Of a stretch of 64,000 nt of DNA, positions 57,468 to 64,000 are shown in pieces. Below the pieces are notes generated by a model. The model was not told the origin of the DNA. It worked only from the letters and a program-made list of their open reading frames with translations, and searched no databases. Every line of letters begins with the position of its first letter. Within the stretch, counting starts at the first letter, position 1. A program made the position numbers and the translations under genes. Origin of the DNA: Chroococcidiopsis thermalis PCC 7203 (GTDB taxonomy: Bacteria > Cyanobacteriota > Cyanobacteriia > Cyanobacteriales > Chroococcidiopsidaceae); assembly GCF_000317125.1 (NCBI RefSeq), contig NC_019695.1, forward strand, positions 6,188,336 to 6,252,335, read 5' to 3'.

Positions 57468-57557
57468 TGTGCTTAACTTCCCTAGCTTTTATCAGTTCAA
57501 CTCAAGTAGCTTGAGAAAAGCATGAATTTTTATAAATTGTAATCTAGAACTTGTAAT

Positions 57558-57740
57558 TTAGAACTTGTAATTTCTACCCTGAAGCCGAGTTCGGCGCTGA
57601 TGGCGCAAATCGTTATCTACTCTAGCAATCAATTCATCCAGTGCCAAAGTTACAAGTTCGAGTTGTCGATTACTGTCACGTAATTGTTCGACGGTACGCT
57701 TAACTTTGTCTGGATCGGGAATTTTTTTAGGTTTACTCAT
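57558..57740 (-). CDS. Hypothetical protein, second gene of an overlapping pair
   Basis: 60 residues, basic, probably a single long helix (VKRTVEQLRDSNRQLELVTLALDELIARV). The ATG overlaps the end of the upstream gene by 8 nt, indicating coupling. No family recognised. An earlier ATG at 57788 is less likely because of the overlap pattern. Confidence 0.55.
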   Translation of the reverse strand: MSKPKKIPDPDKVKRTVEQLRDSNRQLELVTLALDELIARVDNDLRHQRRTRLQGRNYKF

Positions 57741-58080
57741 GTAGGTCAAAGTCCCTCTTAGCTTCTCTAATACTTGCAATTGAAGCATCGCGGGCAGCTT
57801 GGGCTTGCTCGATGGTTTGATACAGTAAATTTACCACATCTGTAGGAGCAGTCGGTTGATATTCGGAAATTCTAGGTAAGAGCGCACTCAGACGAGAATA
57901 AGGAGCTAGTAGGCGTTCTCTCACATTCAGGAGTTGTTCTAATACTGGAAGCGTTTCTTCTGTTTCACCAAACTGTTCAAAGAGCCTTGATTCTGTTGCT
58001 GCTGCCTCATCCATCCCTTCCACTAACTGTCTTTGTAGAGTAAAAATGGTACCTAAAGTTTCATCTGAAAGCTTTGCCAT
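57733..58080 (-). CDS. Hypothetical helical protein, first gene of an overlapping pair
   Basis: 115 residues, mainly amphipathic helix with many Glu, Leu and Arg (LFEQFGETEETLPVLEQLLNVRERLLAPYSRL; ISEYQPTAPTDVV in the middle). Looks soluble and coiled-coil-forming. The following gene overlaps it by 8 nt. Function unknown; the pair may encode partners. Confidence 0.6.
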   Translation of the reverse strand: MAKLSDETLGTIFTLQRQLVEGMDEAAATESRLFEQFGETEETLPVLEQLLNVRERLLAPYSRLSALLPRISEYQPTAPTDVVNLLYQTIEQAQAARDASIASIREAKRDFDLHE

Positions 58081-58349
58081 CTGCGTATTTTTTCATCTTT
58101 AACTGTTTCATAAAATACACAGAAAGGTTGAGTTATAGCAAGAAGCCAGTATTATCTGACCCCATCAGATTGCCGAAAGCAATTTTCTTCAAAAACATTA
58201 AATTTATCTTGACCTCAGCCATGCCGCTCAGTTGCCTGCTACCCTAGATATTCGTGTTGTTGCGCTGAAGCTCTGCTAAAGTTCTGAAAAAGCGACGTTA
58301 TCGACGGGTCAAACCGCGAAAATCTGGGCGTAGGGGTTGGTGTTGGCTG

Positions 58350-58862
58350 ATGCTACTACTGCCTACCTTATTGTGGCTGGGATATCAGGAGGTGAAAAGC
58401 CAGTTAGAGCCATATCAAGCAATTCTCGTTCTCGGCGGTTCCGTCCAACGAGAGAAGTTCGCAATCGAATTTGCACAGAACAAGCCAGATTTACCAATTT
58501 GGGTTTCCGGTGGTAGTCCGAAAGAATACGCCCGTAATTTATTTACCCAAGCTGGTGTCGATCGCAGTCGTTTGCATTTAGACTACCAGGCAGTAGATAC
58601 GGTCACAAACTTTACTACCTTAGTCGGCGAGTTTCAAAAGCGGGGCATCAAGAAGATCTACCTGATCACGTCTGATTATCATATGCGCCGTGCCGAAACA
58701 ATCGGTCAAATTGTCTTAGGTAGTCGTGGGATTGATTTTACCCCAATTTCCGTTCCCTCGCAGCGATCGCCAGAACCCTACAACAAAACCATCCGCGACG
58801 GAGGTAGAGCTTTGCTTTGGGTACTGACAGGACGCACGGGTTCGACATTAACGAAAAGATAA
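58350..58862 (+). CDS. DUF218 (YdcF/SanA-like) family protein
   Basis: 170 residues. A hydrophobic start MLLLPTLLWLGYQEV, then the DUF218 fold: YQAILVLGGSVQREKFAIEFA, LPIWVSGGSPKEYA, DYQAVDTVTNFTTLVGEF, IYLITSDYHMRRAE. Related to ElyC/SanA proteins linked to envelope integrity. The reading frame stays open upstream through KKRRYRRVKPRKSGRRGWCW, a typical positively charged anchor, but with no ATG, GTG or TTG, so the true start may be non-standard or upstream sequence has changed. Confidence 0.85.
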   Translation: MLLLPTLLWLGYQEVKSQLEPYQAILVLGGSVQREKFAIEFAQNKPDLPIWVSGGSPKEYARNLFTQAGVDRSRLHLDYQAVDTVTNFTTLVGEFQKRGIKKIYLITSDYHMRRAETIGQIVLGSRGIDFTPISVPSQRSPEPYNKTIRDGGRALLWVLTGRTGSTLTKR

Positions 58863-58881
58863 GTCGGTACGGGAGTCGGAG

Positions 58882-58952
58882 GACAAGGGAGACAAGGGAG
58901 ACAAGGGAGACAAGGGAGACAAGGGAGACAAGGGAGACAAGGGAGACAAGGG
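58882..58952. repeat. GACAAGGGA nonamer, eight tandem copies
   Basis: Eight nearly perfect copies of a 9-bp unit directly after the DUF218 gene. The multiple-of-three unit stays open in several frames. The same unit occurs in panC-cmk, where it codes GDKGEGGDKGDKG. ACCCATT copies follow at 58984-59005. Confidence 0.92.
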
Positions 58953-59114
58953 GCAGAGGAGCAAGAACTGTCAACCACCAACTACCCATTACCCATTACC
59001 CATTACCTCTCACCTCTTGATAGATGTGATTTTAGATTTGGCAGATTAAATTTGTCTTTGATTGCTAAGTTTATCTGTGGTGGCGATCGCATTTGTTAGC
59101 CAACTACTGTCTTT

Positions 59115-60050
59115 ATGGGTATGATTACTGAGCCAAGCAGTACAAAATTATTATCTCGCACGGGCGATCGCTCTAAATTGGGTTTAGTTTGTATCACCGT
59201 TTCTAAAGCAGTCCGCTATCGTACCATGACGCGGACGCGCTACCTCAAGTTAAGTGCAGCAGAACGGGAAACTGCCTTACGAGAGCTTTATTTGAGCAAT
59301 TTAACTCGCTTGAATGCGGCAATATCTTTTTGTCAAGCAAACCAAATCTTCCTCTATCGAATGCCTTCGGGTTTATTTCCCCTAAGTGACATGGAAGACG
59401 GCATCGGACAAACCATCTTAGCAGAAATGGCTGCTGATTTAGCAGCAGTGGGAAGGCGATCGCAACAACTGGGCATCCGCATGGTACTCCATCCCGATCA
59501 ATTTGTGGTATTAAGTTCTGACTCGCCACAAGTCGTGGAAAACAGTATCAAAATTTTGACACAACATGCCCAAATTATGGACTTGCTCAGTTTACCGCGC
59601 TCGGCTTGGGCGTGCATGAATATTCACGGAGGCAAAGCTCAGAGAACGTCGCAATTGGTGCAAGTTGTCAATCGCCTTCCAGAAGCAATTAAAAGCCGCC
59701 TCACTTTTGAAAATGACGAATATGCCTACAGTGCTGAGGAAATCTTAGCTGTTTGTCAGCAGGCAAAAGTCCCAATGGTTTTTGACGCTCACCATCACAT
59801 CTGTCATGAGAAACTAGAAAGCTACGATCATCCCTCCGTAGCCGAGATGTTTTATGCTGCTAGATCGACGTGGAAAAATCCAGAGTGGCAACTCGTCCAC
59901 ATTTCTAACGGTGAAGCAGCTTTCAGTGATAGACAGCATAGCGAATTTATTACCGTCATGCCCAGTATCTACCGAGAAGCACCCTGGATTGAAATTGAAG
60001 CTAAGGCAAAAGAAGAGGCGATCGCGGCTTTGACTAACAGCAATTGGTGA
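59115..60050 (+). CDS. uvsE: UV damage endonuclease (UvsE/UVDE)
   Basis: A 311-residue TIM-barrel endonuclease that nicks DNA 5' of UV photoproducts as an alternative to excision repair. Blocks are KLGLVCITVSKAVRYRTMTRTRYLKL, FYRMPSGLFPLSD-like YRMPSGLFPLSDME, IRMVLHPDQFVVLSS (metal His), MNIHGGKAQRTSQL, LTFENDEYAYSAEEIL and VFDAHHHICHE with the metal-binding His cluster. All metal ligands appear present. It appears monocistronic after the repeat array. Confidence 0.94.
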   Translation: MGMITEPSSTKLLSRTGDRSKLGLVCITVSKAVRYRTMTRTRYLKLSAAERETALRELYLSNLTRLNAAISFCQANQIFLYRMPSGLFPLSDMEDGIGQTILAEMAADLAAVGRRSQQLGIRMVLHPDQFVVLSSDSPQVVENSIKILTQHAQIMDLLSLPRSAWACMNIHGGKAQRTSQLVQVVNRLPEAIKSRLTFENDEYAYSAEEILAVCQQAKVPMVFDAHHHICHEKLESYDHPSVAEMFYAARSTWKNPEWQLVHISNGEAAFSDRQHSEFITVMPSIYREAPWIEIEAKAKEEAIAALTNSNW

Positions 60051-60115
60051 TACTATTTGCTGTTATCGCTCCTTAACTGCGATCGCATTCTTGGTGCGAG
60101 CAAAATTTGGTTGAA

Positions 60116-61540
60116 ATGAATATGTCATCTGTGCAAAAAACTCAAATAGCATTTCGTCCAGTACGGCGCTTTCTCTGGCTGGAAAGATTAGTTGCTCTTG
60201 TGGTTTTACTGAATTTCTTCCTTGTCTTGTTCGATTTATCATATATTCCTTGGCGCGACTTTTATTTTGAAAAACTTCCTCAAATTGTTCAGCAGTACGA
60301 TCCGATTAAAGGTATCGAACCCCATCGAGAAACAACCCGATATCTGGCTCAATTTCAACAAATCAAACAAGAAATTGAGCAGACGGGTATTCAGTCACCA
60401 GAAGTCGAGAATCTATTAGCTCAAATGCGGCAACTTAGCAATGAGTTAATCGAAGATAATCCTTTTGCGATCGCCCAGAAAACCGGACATTTAGAAAATA
60501 TCAAAAATCAAGTCCGCGATCGCGTTCATATTAACTCAGCTCATCAAGCCTTCGATACTTTTTGGAGTCAGGCTTATCTCAATCGCGCAGGCTGGGAGCG
60601 AGAATTAGATTTCTTTACAACAAATCTTCAGCCACTCATAGAAACTAACTACTATCGTGGAATTAATACTCAAGGTAAATTCATCGATCGCTTTTGGTTA
60701 ATTGACTTACCTTTTATCGCTTTTTTTGGCTTAGAAATTCTCATCCGTACTTTCATTATCAGCCGTCAAAGACCAGATTTAAATTGGCTAGAGGCACTGC
60801 TAAGGCGTTGGTACGATTTATTTCTCCTCTTACCATTTTGGCGCTGGCTGAGGGTAATTCCAGTAACGATACAGCTTTATCAAGCACAATTATTAAATCT
60901 CGAACCTGTTCGCAAGCAAATTAAATATGATTTCGTCACTAATTTCGCTGAAGAAATGACAGAAATTGTTGGCGTGCGGTTAATCGATCAAATGCAAGAC
61001 TCTATCGAACGAGGTGATGCAGCTGAGTGGTTATTAAGAACGGGACGTTATCAACCCTATATCAATATTAATAACACTAATGAAGTGCAAGAAATTGCTA
61101 ATCGCTTACTGCGAATGACAATTTATCAAGTTATTCCCAAAGTCCAAACTGAGATTGAATCATTACTCCACTACAGTATCGAAAATGCCATTAAGAAAAC
61201 TCAAATGTACCAGCAAATACAGCATTTACCAGGTATGGACACTCTACCTCGTCAAGTTTCATCCAAATTAGCTAACGATATTTCCCAATCTACTTACACA
61301 ACTTTGACCAATTTATTAGAAGATCCTATAGTTATAGAAAAATCGAGTCACTTAATTCAAAACTTTAGCATTGCCCTAGAAACAGAAGTCAAAAAACAAC
61401 ACAACTTGCAAGCACTCAAGTCATTATTTGTAGACTTACTCGAAGAAGTCAAAATTAATTACGTCAAAGATATTGCCCAAGGTGGAGTTGAAAGAAGTTG
61501 GGAAGAAGCAAATCAATTGCGCCGCATCATTCGCCAGTAG
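60116..61540 (+). CDS. Conserved membrane protein of unknown function
   Basis: 474 residues from MNMSSVQKTQ. One helix at about 25-45 (VALVVLLNFFLVLFDLSYIPW), a charged stretch EPHRETTRYLAQFQQIKQEIEQ, then a second membrane region (LIDLPFIAFFGLEILIRTFI) and DLFLLLPFWRWLRVIPVTIQL. The C-terminal half is soluble and helical with many Gln, Glu and Asn. RRWYDLFLLLPFWRWLRVIP resembles an ion-channel S4-S5-like Arg pattern, but a pore motif is absent. Known only from cyanobacterial hypotheticals as far as I can tell. Confidence 0.7.
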   Translation: MNMSSVQKTQIAFRPVRRFLWLERLVALVVLLNFFLVLFDLSYIPWRDFYFEKLPQIVQQYDPIKGIEPHRETTRYLAQFQQIKQEIEQTGIQSPEVENLLAQMRQLSNELIEDNPFAIAQKTGHLENIKNQVRDRVHINSAHQAFDTFWSQAYLNRAGWERELDFFTTNLQPLIETNYYRGINTQGKFIDRFWLIDLPFIAFFGLEILIRTFIISRQRPDLNWLEALLRRWYDLFLLLPFWRWLRVIPVTIQLYQAQLLNLEPVRKQIKYDFVTNFAEEMTEIVGVRLIDQMQDSIERGDAAEWLLRTGRYQPYININNTNEVQEIANRLLRMTIYQVIPKVQTEIESLLHYSIENAIKKTQMYQQIQHLPGMDTLPRQVSSKLANDISQSTYTTLTNLLEDPIVIEKSSHLIQNFSIALETEVKKQHNLQALKSLFVDLLEEVKINYVKDIAQGGVERSWEEANQLRRIIRQ

Positions 61541-61562
61541 CAGTAAATCTTGAGAAAAATGT

Positions 61563-61616
61563 CACGCAAAGACGCAGAGACGCTAAGCACCCTTTGCGCC
61601 TTTGCGTCTTTGCGCG
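61563..61616. repeat. Dispersed CGCAAAG/CTTTGCG repeat
   Basis: CACGCAAAGACGCAGAGACG on the left and CTTTGCGCCTTTGCGTCTTTGC on the right form an imperfect inverted repeat of heptamer-like units. This is a familiar type of simple repeat in bacterial intergenic DNA. It sits between the membrane protein and the next gene. Confidence 0.75.
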
Positions 61617-61679
61617 AGACAAATTTTAGAATAGAATTCCCAGCTACAATTAAGAAATGTTAAGAGAAGTTTGTCAGTT

Positions 61680-62339
61680 ATGATGCAGAATACATCTGAT
61701 GCGGGAGCGAGTGCCATAACTCAACTAACAGCAATTAATGCAGCTAAGGTGCTGACAGTTTTTTGCTTGGCAATTTGTGCAATCGTTTTTGGGATATCCG
61801 ACTTACGCCAAGTTATTTATCTTTGTTTGCACGTTAGCTATTGTCTGTGGTGGTTGCTAGAACAGTGGTTCTTTCCTAACCGACGACAGATATTTAACGA
61901 ACCCATAGGAGTAGGAGGTTTTAGCTTCACTTTGATATTTGTCGGAGTATTCTATACCTTACCTGGATATTTGGCATTTACCAACCCCGCACCTATTTCT
62001 GCACTCGCGATCGCGATCGCCATACCACTTTACATCTTCGGGACTCTAATTAATACCACTGCTGACGTACAAAAACTAACTGCTAAGCAATACGGGGCGG
62101 GTTTAGTGCAGGATGGAGTTTGGAGATTCTCTCGCAATATTAACTACTTCGGTGACTTGCTACGCTATCTCAGTTTCAGCGTTGTCGCAGGTTCTTTATG
62201 GGCTTATCTCGTACCAGGAACTATTACCCTCCTCTATCTCCAGCGCATCTCTCAAAGAGAACAAACCATGTCTGGCAAGTATAGCGAGTATGCAGCGTAT
62301 CAAGAGTCTAGTAGCCGCTTGATTCCTTTTCTTTGGTGA
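61680..62339 (+). CDS. Isoprenylcysteine-methyltransferase-like membrane protein (ICMT/DUF1295-like)
   Basis: 219 residues with about five helices. The C-terminal block DVQKLTAKQYGAGLVQDGVWRFSRNINYFGDLLRYLSF and SGKYSEYAAYQESSSRLIPF matches the phospholipid/isoprenylcysteine methyltransferase-like fold, with an RNINYFGD SAM-binding pattern (family RNPxYxGD). Substrate unknown in bacteria; steroid-reductase-like DUF1295 proteins also share this core. An upstream in-frame TTG at 61671 is possible. Confidence 0.75.
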   Translation: MMQNTSDAGASAITQLTAINAAKVLTVFCLAICAIVFGISDLRQVIYLCLHVSYCLWWLLEQWFFPNRRQIFNEPIGVGGFSFTLIFVGVFYTLPGYLAFTNPAPISALAIAIAIPLYIFGTLINTTADVQKLTAKQYGAGLVQDGVWRFSRNINYFGDLLRYLSFSVVAGSLWAYLVPGTITLLYLQRISQREQTMSGKYSEYAAYQESSSRLIPFLW

Positions 62340-62397
62340 TTCAGGGCAGCATACCATATCCATTCTGAGAAGGCGTACAATCGTGCGCCCTCAAAGT

Positions 62398-62420
62398 GTA
62401 CGCACATTAATAATGCGTAC
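62398..62420. terminator. Hairpin between methyltransferase-like and ZIP genes
   Basis: GTACGCA and TGCGTAC form a stem extended by ATT/AAT around a short loop, about 60 nt after the stop codon. No T-run. A second near-palindrome AAGGCGTACAATCGTGCGCCCT lies just upstream at about 62369-62391. Confidence 0.5.
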
Positions 62421-62537
62421 TCATAACGAGTATGATATACTTGATTTTCAGGAAATATCTTTTTACAGATGTAAACCCAAGCAGCATCTATTTAAGTTGC
62501 TATTTCACTATTACTATCACTACCGCGATCGCAATTT

Positions 62538-63314
62538 ATGAACGTTGTTCTTGTCGGATTTCTTGCTAGCCTACTCGCTGGACTAGCAACTTTTGTTGGA
62601 GCTTTACCAATCTTACTACCAATCAATTTGACCCAGAGAATCCAGGGAATCATGTTGGGGTTTGGTGGTGGAGTTATGTTAGCAGCTACAGCTTTTTCTC
62701 TGATCGTTCCAGGTACAGAAGCAGCAGAAAAAATTGGTTATTCCAGAGCGATCGCTGCTCTAATTATGGTTGTAGGAATTTTGTTGGGTGGATTGTTCTT
62801 ACAAGTTGCCCACCATGCTTTACCGCACGAACATTTTTTTAAAGGACGAGAAAATTGTCGAGGTAAAAGTCTTAAACAAATTTGGTTATTTATTACCGCG
62901 ATTACAATTCATAACTTTCCTGAAGGATTGGCTGTAGGAGTCAATTTTGGGAGTGGAAATATCGAACAAGGGCTACCCGTTGCTTTAGGTATTGGCTTAC
63001 AAAATATGCCCGAAGGTTTAGTAGTAGCTCTATCATTAATCTCAGAAAGATATTCTACTAGCTATGCTTTGGGAATTTCTCTGCTTACGGGTTTAGTAGA
63101 GCCTTTGGGCGGGTTAGTGGGTGCTGGCGTAGCAAGTATAGCTCAGTTTATTTTACCTTGGGCAATGGCGTTTGCAGCAGGAGCAATGCTATTCGTAATC
63201 AGCGACGATATTATCCCCGAATCGCACCGTAAAGGATTAGAAACCGAAGGAACTATCGGTGTCATGTTAGGTTTTGTGGTAATGATGTTTTTAGATATTG
63301 CTCTAGGGGGATAG
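62538..63314 (+). CDS. ZIP-family metal transporter
   Basis: 258 residues and eight helices. ZIP signatures appear in helix 4, ITIHNFPEGLAVGVNFGSG, and helix 5, IGLQNMPEGLVVALSLISE, with the His and Glu metal ligands; helix 5 has Gln-Asn where many family members have His-Asn. A His-containing loop HHALPHEHFFK lies between helices 3 and 4. This is the GufA/ZupT-like branch for zinc, with possible manganese or iron uptake. Confidence 0.92.
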   Translation: MNVVLVGFLASLLAGLATFVGALPILLPINLTQRIQGIMLGFGGGVMLAATAFSLIVPGTEAAEKIGYSRAIAALIMVVGILLGGLFLQVAHHALPHEHFFKGRENCRGKSLKQIWLFITAITIHNFPEGLAVGVNFGSGNIEQGLPVALGIGLQNMPEGLVVALSLISERYSTSYALGISLLTGLVEPLGGLVGAGVASIAQFILPWAMAFAAGAMLFVISDDIIPESHRKGLETEGTIGVMLGFVVMMFLDIALGG

Positions 63315-63382
63315 TCAGTTATCAGTTATCAGTTATCAAAGAATGGAATTTGACTTTTGACTTTTGACTTTTGACTTTTGAC
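63315..63382. repeat. CAGTTAT and TGACTTT short tandem repeats
   Basis: CAGTTAT copies (63316-63337) and five TTTTGAC-type heptamers (63351-63382) fill the short gap between convergent genes, ending at the stop codon of the small protein gene. Confidence 0.85.
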
Positions 63383-63682
63383 TTAATCCTTTGATTCTAA
63401 TTGTTTTATTTTCCGCTCTAATTCAAACTCGCGATCGCTGACAATTGTTTCTAAATTTGCAATGCGTTGCTCAAGTTGTTTTGGATCGCTATTTGCTAGC
63501 GATTGAGACTGCTTATCATCGCGCCAGACAAAGTACGTACCTGTGGCAGCTCCGGCGATCGCGGCTAGCGGTAAAATAGGACCACTCCTAGTTACGCTAG
63601 AAAGTGGAATGCAAATTGCTAGCATTCCCGTAGCGAAAGCCCAAATTTTTGAAGTTGCAGCAACGCGGATATCTTTACTCAT
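63383..63682 (-). CDS. Hypothetical small membrane protein with coiled coil
   Basis: 99 residues: two hydrophobic segments (KIWAFATGMLAICIPLSSV and GPILPLAAIAGAATGTYFVW), then a charged coiled coil (LEQRIANLETIVSDREFELERKIKQLES). Typical of small cyanobacterial membrane-anchored coiled-coil proteins, without known function. Convergent with the ZIP gene. Confidence 0.65.
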   Translation of the reverse strand: MSKDIRVAATSKIWAFATGMLAICIPLSSVTRSGPILPLAAIAGAATGTYFVWRDDKQSQSLANSDPKQLEQRIANLETIVSDREFELERKIKQLESKD

Positions 63683-64000
63683 TGCCTGCTTCCTGGACGG
63701 AGATTACTGACAAACTATTTAATTTTACTGTAGCAACAAACTTCAGTATCTTTGCTATAGCTTTGCAAAAATTTGACTGAGTTAGCCCGAACCACATGGC
63801 ACTCGTCTGCGTTTATCTGCTGACACATGGCTGTATCTGAAATACAAATTTATACAGTAGAGATTCAATACTAATTGCTCTTAATACATTATTCATAGAT
63901 TTGAATACTTAAACTTTAAGTAGATATACTACGGGAAAAACAGCGATCGCCTGGATATAATCGCGATTATCCATCTGTAAGATATCTGCAAAATAGTAGG
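63683..64000. other. Window end, no gene seen
   Basis: 318 nt upstream of the small membrane protein gene, with its probable promoter. AT-rich with one HIP1 site (63942-63949). No credible open frame, RNA or repeat is visible. Confidence 0.45.

Noticed and set aside
58882-58952. Possible CRISPR-like array
   Set aside because: The units are 9 nt and adjacent, with no spacers; no cas gene is present. It is a simple tandem repeat.
58738-58989. Minus-strand frame with VSLVSLVSLV repeats
   Set aside because: It is the reverse reading of the GACAAGGGA tandem array plus the end of the DUF218 gene; a multiple-of-three repeat leaves several frames open without coding.
58817-59020. Plus-strand frame with RETRETRET repeats
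   Set aside because: Same tandem array in another frame, overlapping the DUF218 gene, with no start signal.

Overview
The window is chromosomal DNA from a cyanobacterium. The octamer GCGATCGC (HIP1) occurs throughout, and the gene content is cyanobacterial: plastocyanin, the Mg-protoporphyrin IX methyltransferase of chlorophyll synthesis, a helical carotenoid protein, a phytochrome with an Rcp1-like regulator, a PanC-Cmk fusion and ammonium channels. Intergenic DNA is rich in short tandem repeats (STRRs) and dispersed palindromes, as in larger-genome filamentous or Chroococcidiopsis-like cyanobacteria. The species cannot be named from the sequence alone. No transposase, integrase, phage module or CRISPR array is visible.

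Layout. 0-7 kb: the tail of moeB, then metK, an aldehyde dehydrogenase, a receiver-histidine kinase and ureC/ureB, all on the minus strand after moeB. 7-13 kb: one 1969-residue Ser/Thr kinase-AAA-GAF-GGDEF-EAL protein. 13-17.6 kb: an M42 aminopeptidase, an SGNH esterase, a two-gene ABC exporter and tRNA-Pro(CGG). 18-21 kb: an internally deleted mini-Amt beside a full-length Amt. 21.5-28 kb: purE, nagA, chlM, a DUF423 protein, a helical carotenoid protein, mmsA and petE. 28-37 kb: a frame-disrupted retropepsin, panC-cmk, an RlpA-like protein, purM, an MFS transporter, small hypotheticals and an ABC exporter. 36.7-41.4 kb: a minus-strand set made of a double-glycine-leader protein, a C39-peptidase ABC exporter, an HlyD adaptor and a small two-helix membrane protein. 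42.3-44.6 kb: a cobalamin riboswitch, hupE and a CobW-family GTPase. 44.8-50.8 kb: phytochrome, Rcp1-like regulator and multi-PAS hybrid kinase. 50.8-52.5 kb: ribokinase and a RelE/HigB-type toxin-antitoxin pair. 52.6-57 kb: an Aap/Bzt (Nat-II-like) amino-acid ABC transporter. 57-64 kb: small hypotheticals, a DUF218 protein, UvsE, a membrane protein, an isoprenylcysteine-methyltransferase-like protein, a ZIP transporter and a small membrane protein.

How genes work together. Nitrogen themes recur (Amt, urease subunits, the amino-acid transporter, nagA). Light and pigment genes are spread out (petE, chlM, HCP, phytochrome cluster, uvsE). The cobalamin riboswitch suggests that hupE imports cobalt and links the neighbouring CobW GTPase to B12 metabolism. 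The C39 exporter, HlyD adaptor and GG-leader protein form a plausible dedicated secretion system for a cysteine-free 91-residue cargo of unknown function.

The most unusual pattern is invasion of functional genes by the same short repeats that fill the intergenic DNA. In-frame insertions are seen in ribokinase, PanC-Cmk, the hybrid kinase and the giant kinase, and the cobalamin riboswitch carries a repeat-rich expansion. Other points of interest are the mini-Amt, the A-run frameshift in the retropepsin, the c-di-GMP output of the giant kinase, and a 28-bp palindrome family.
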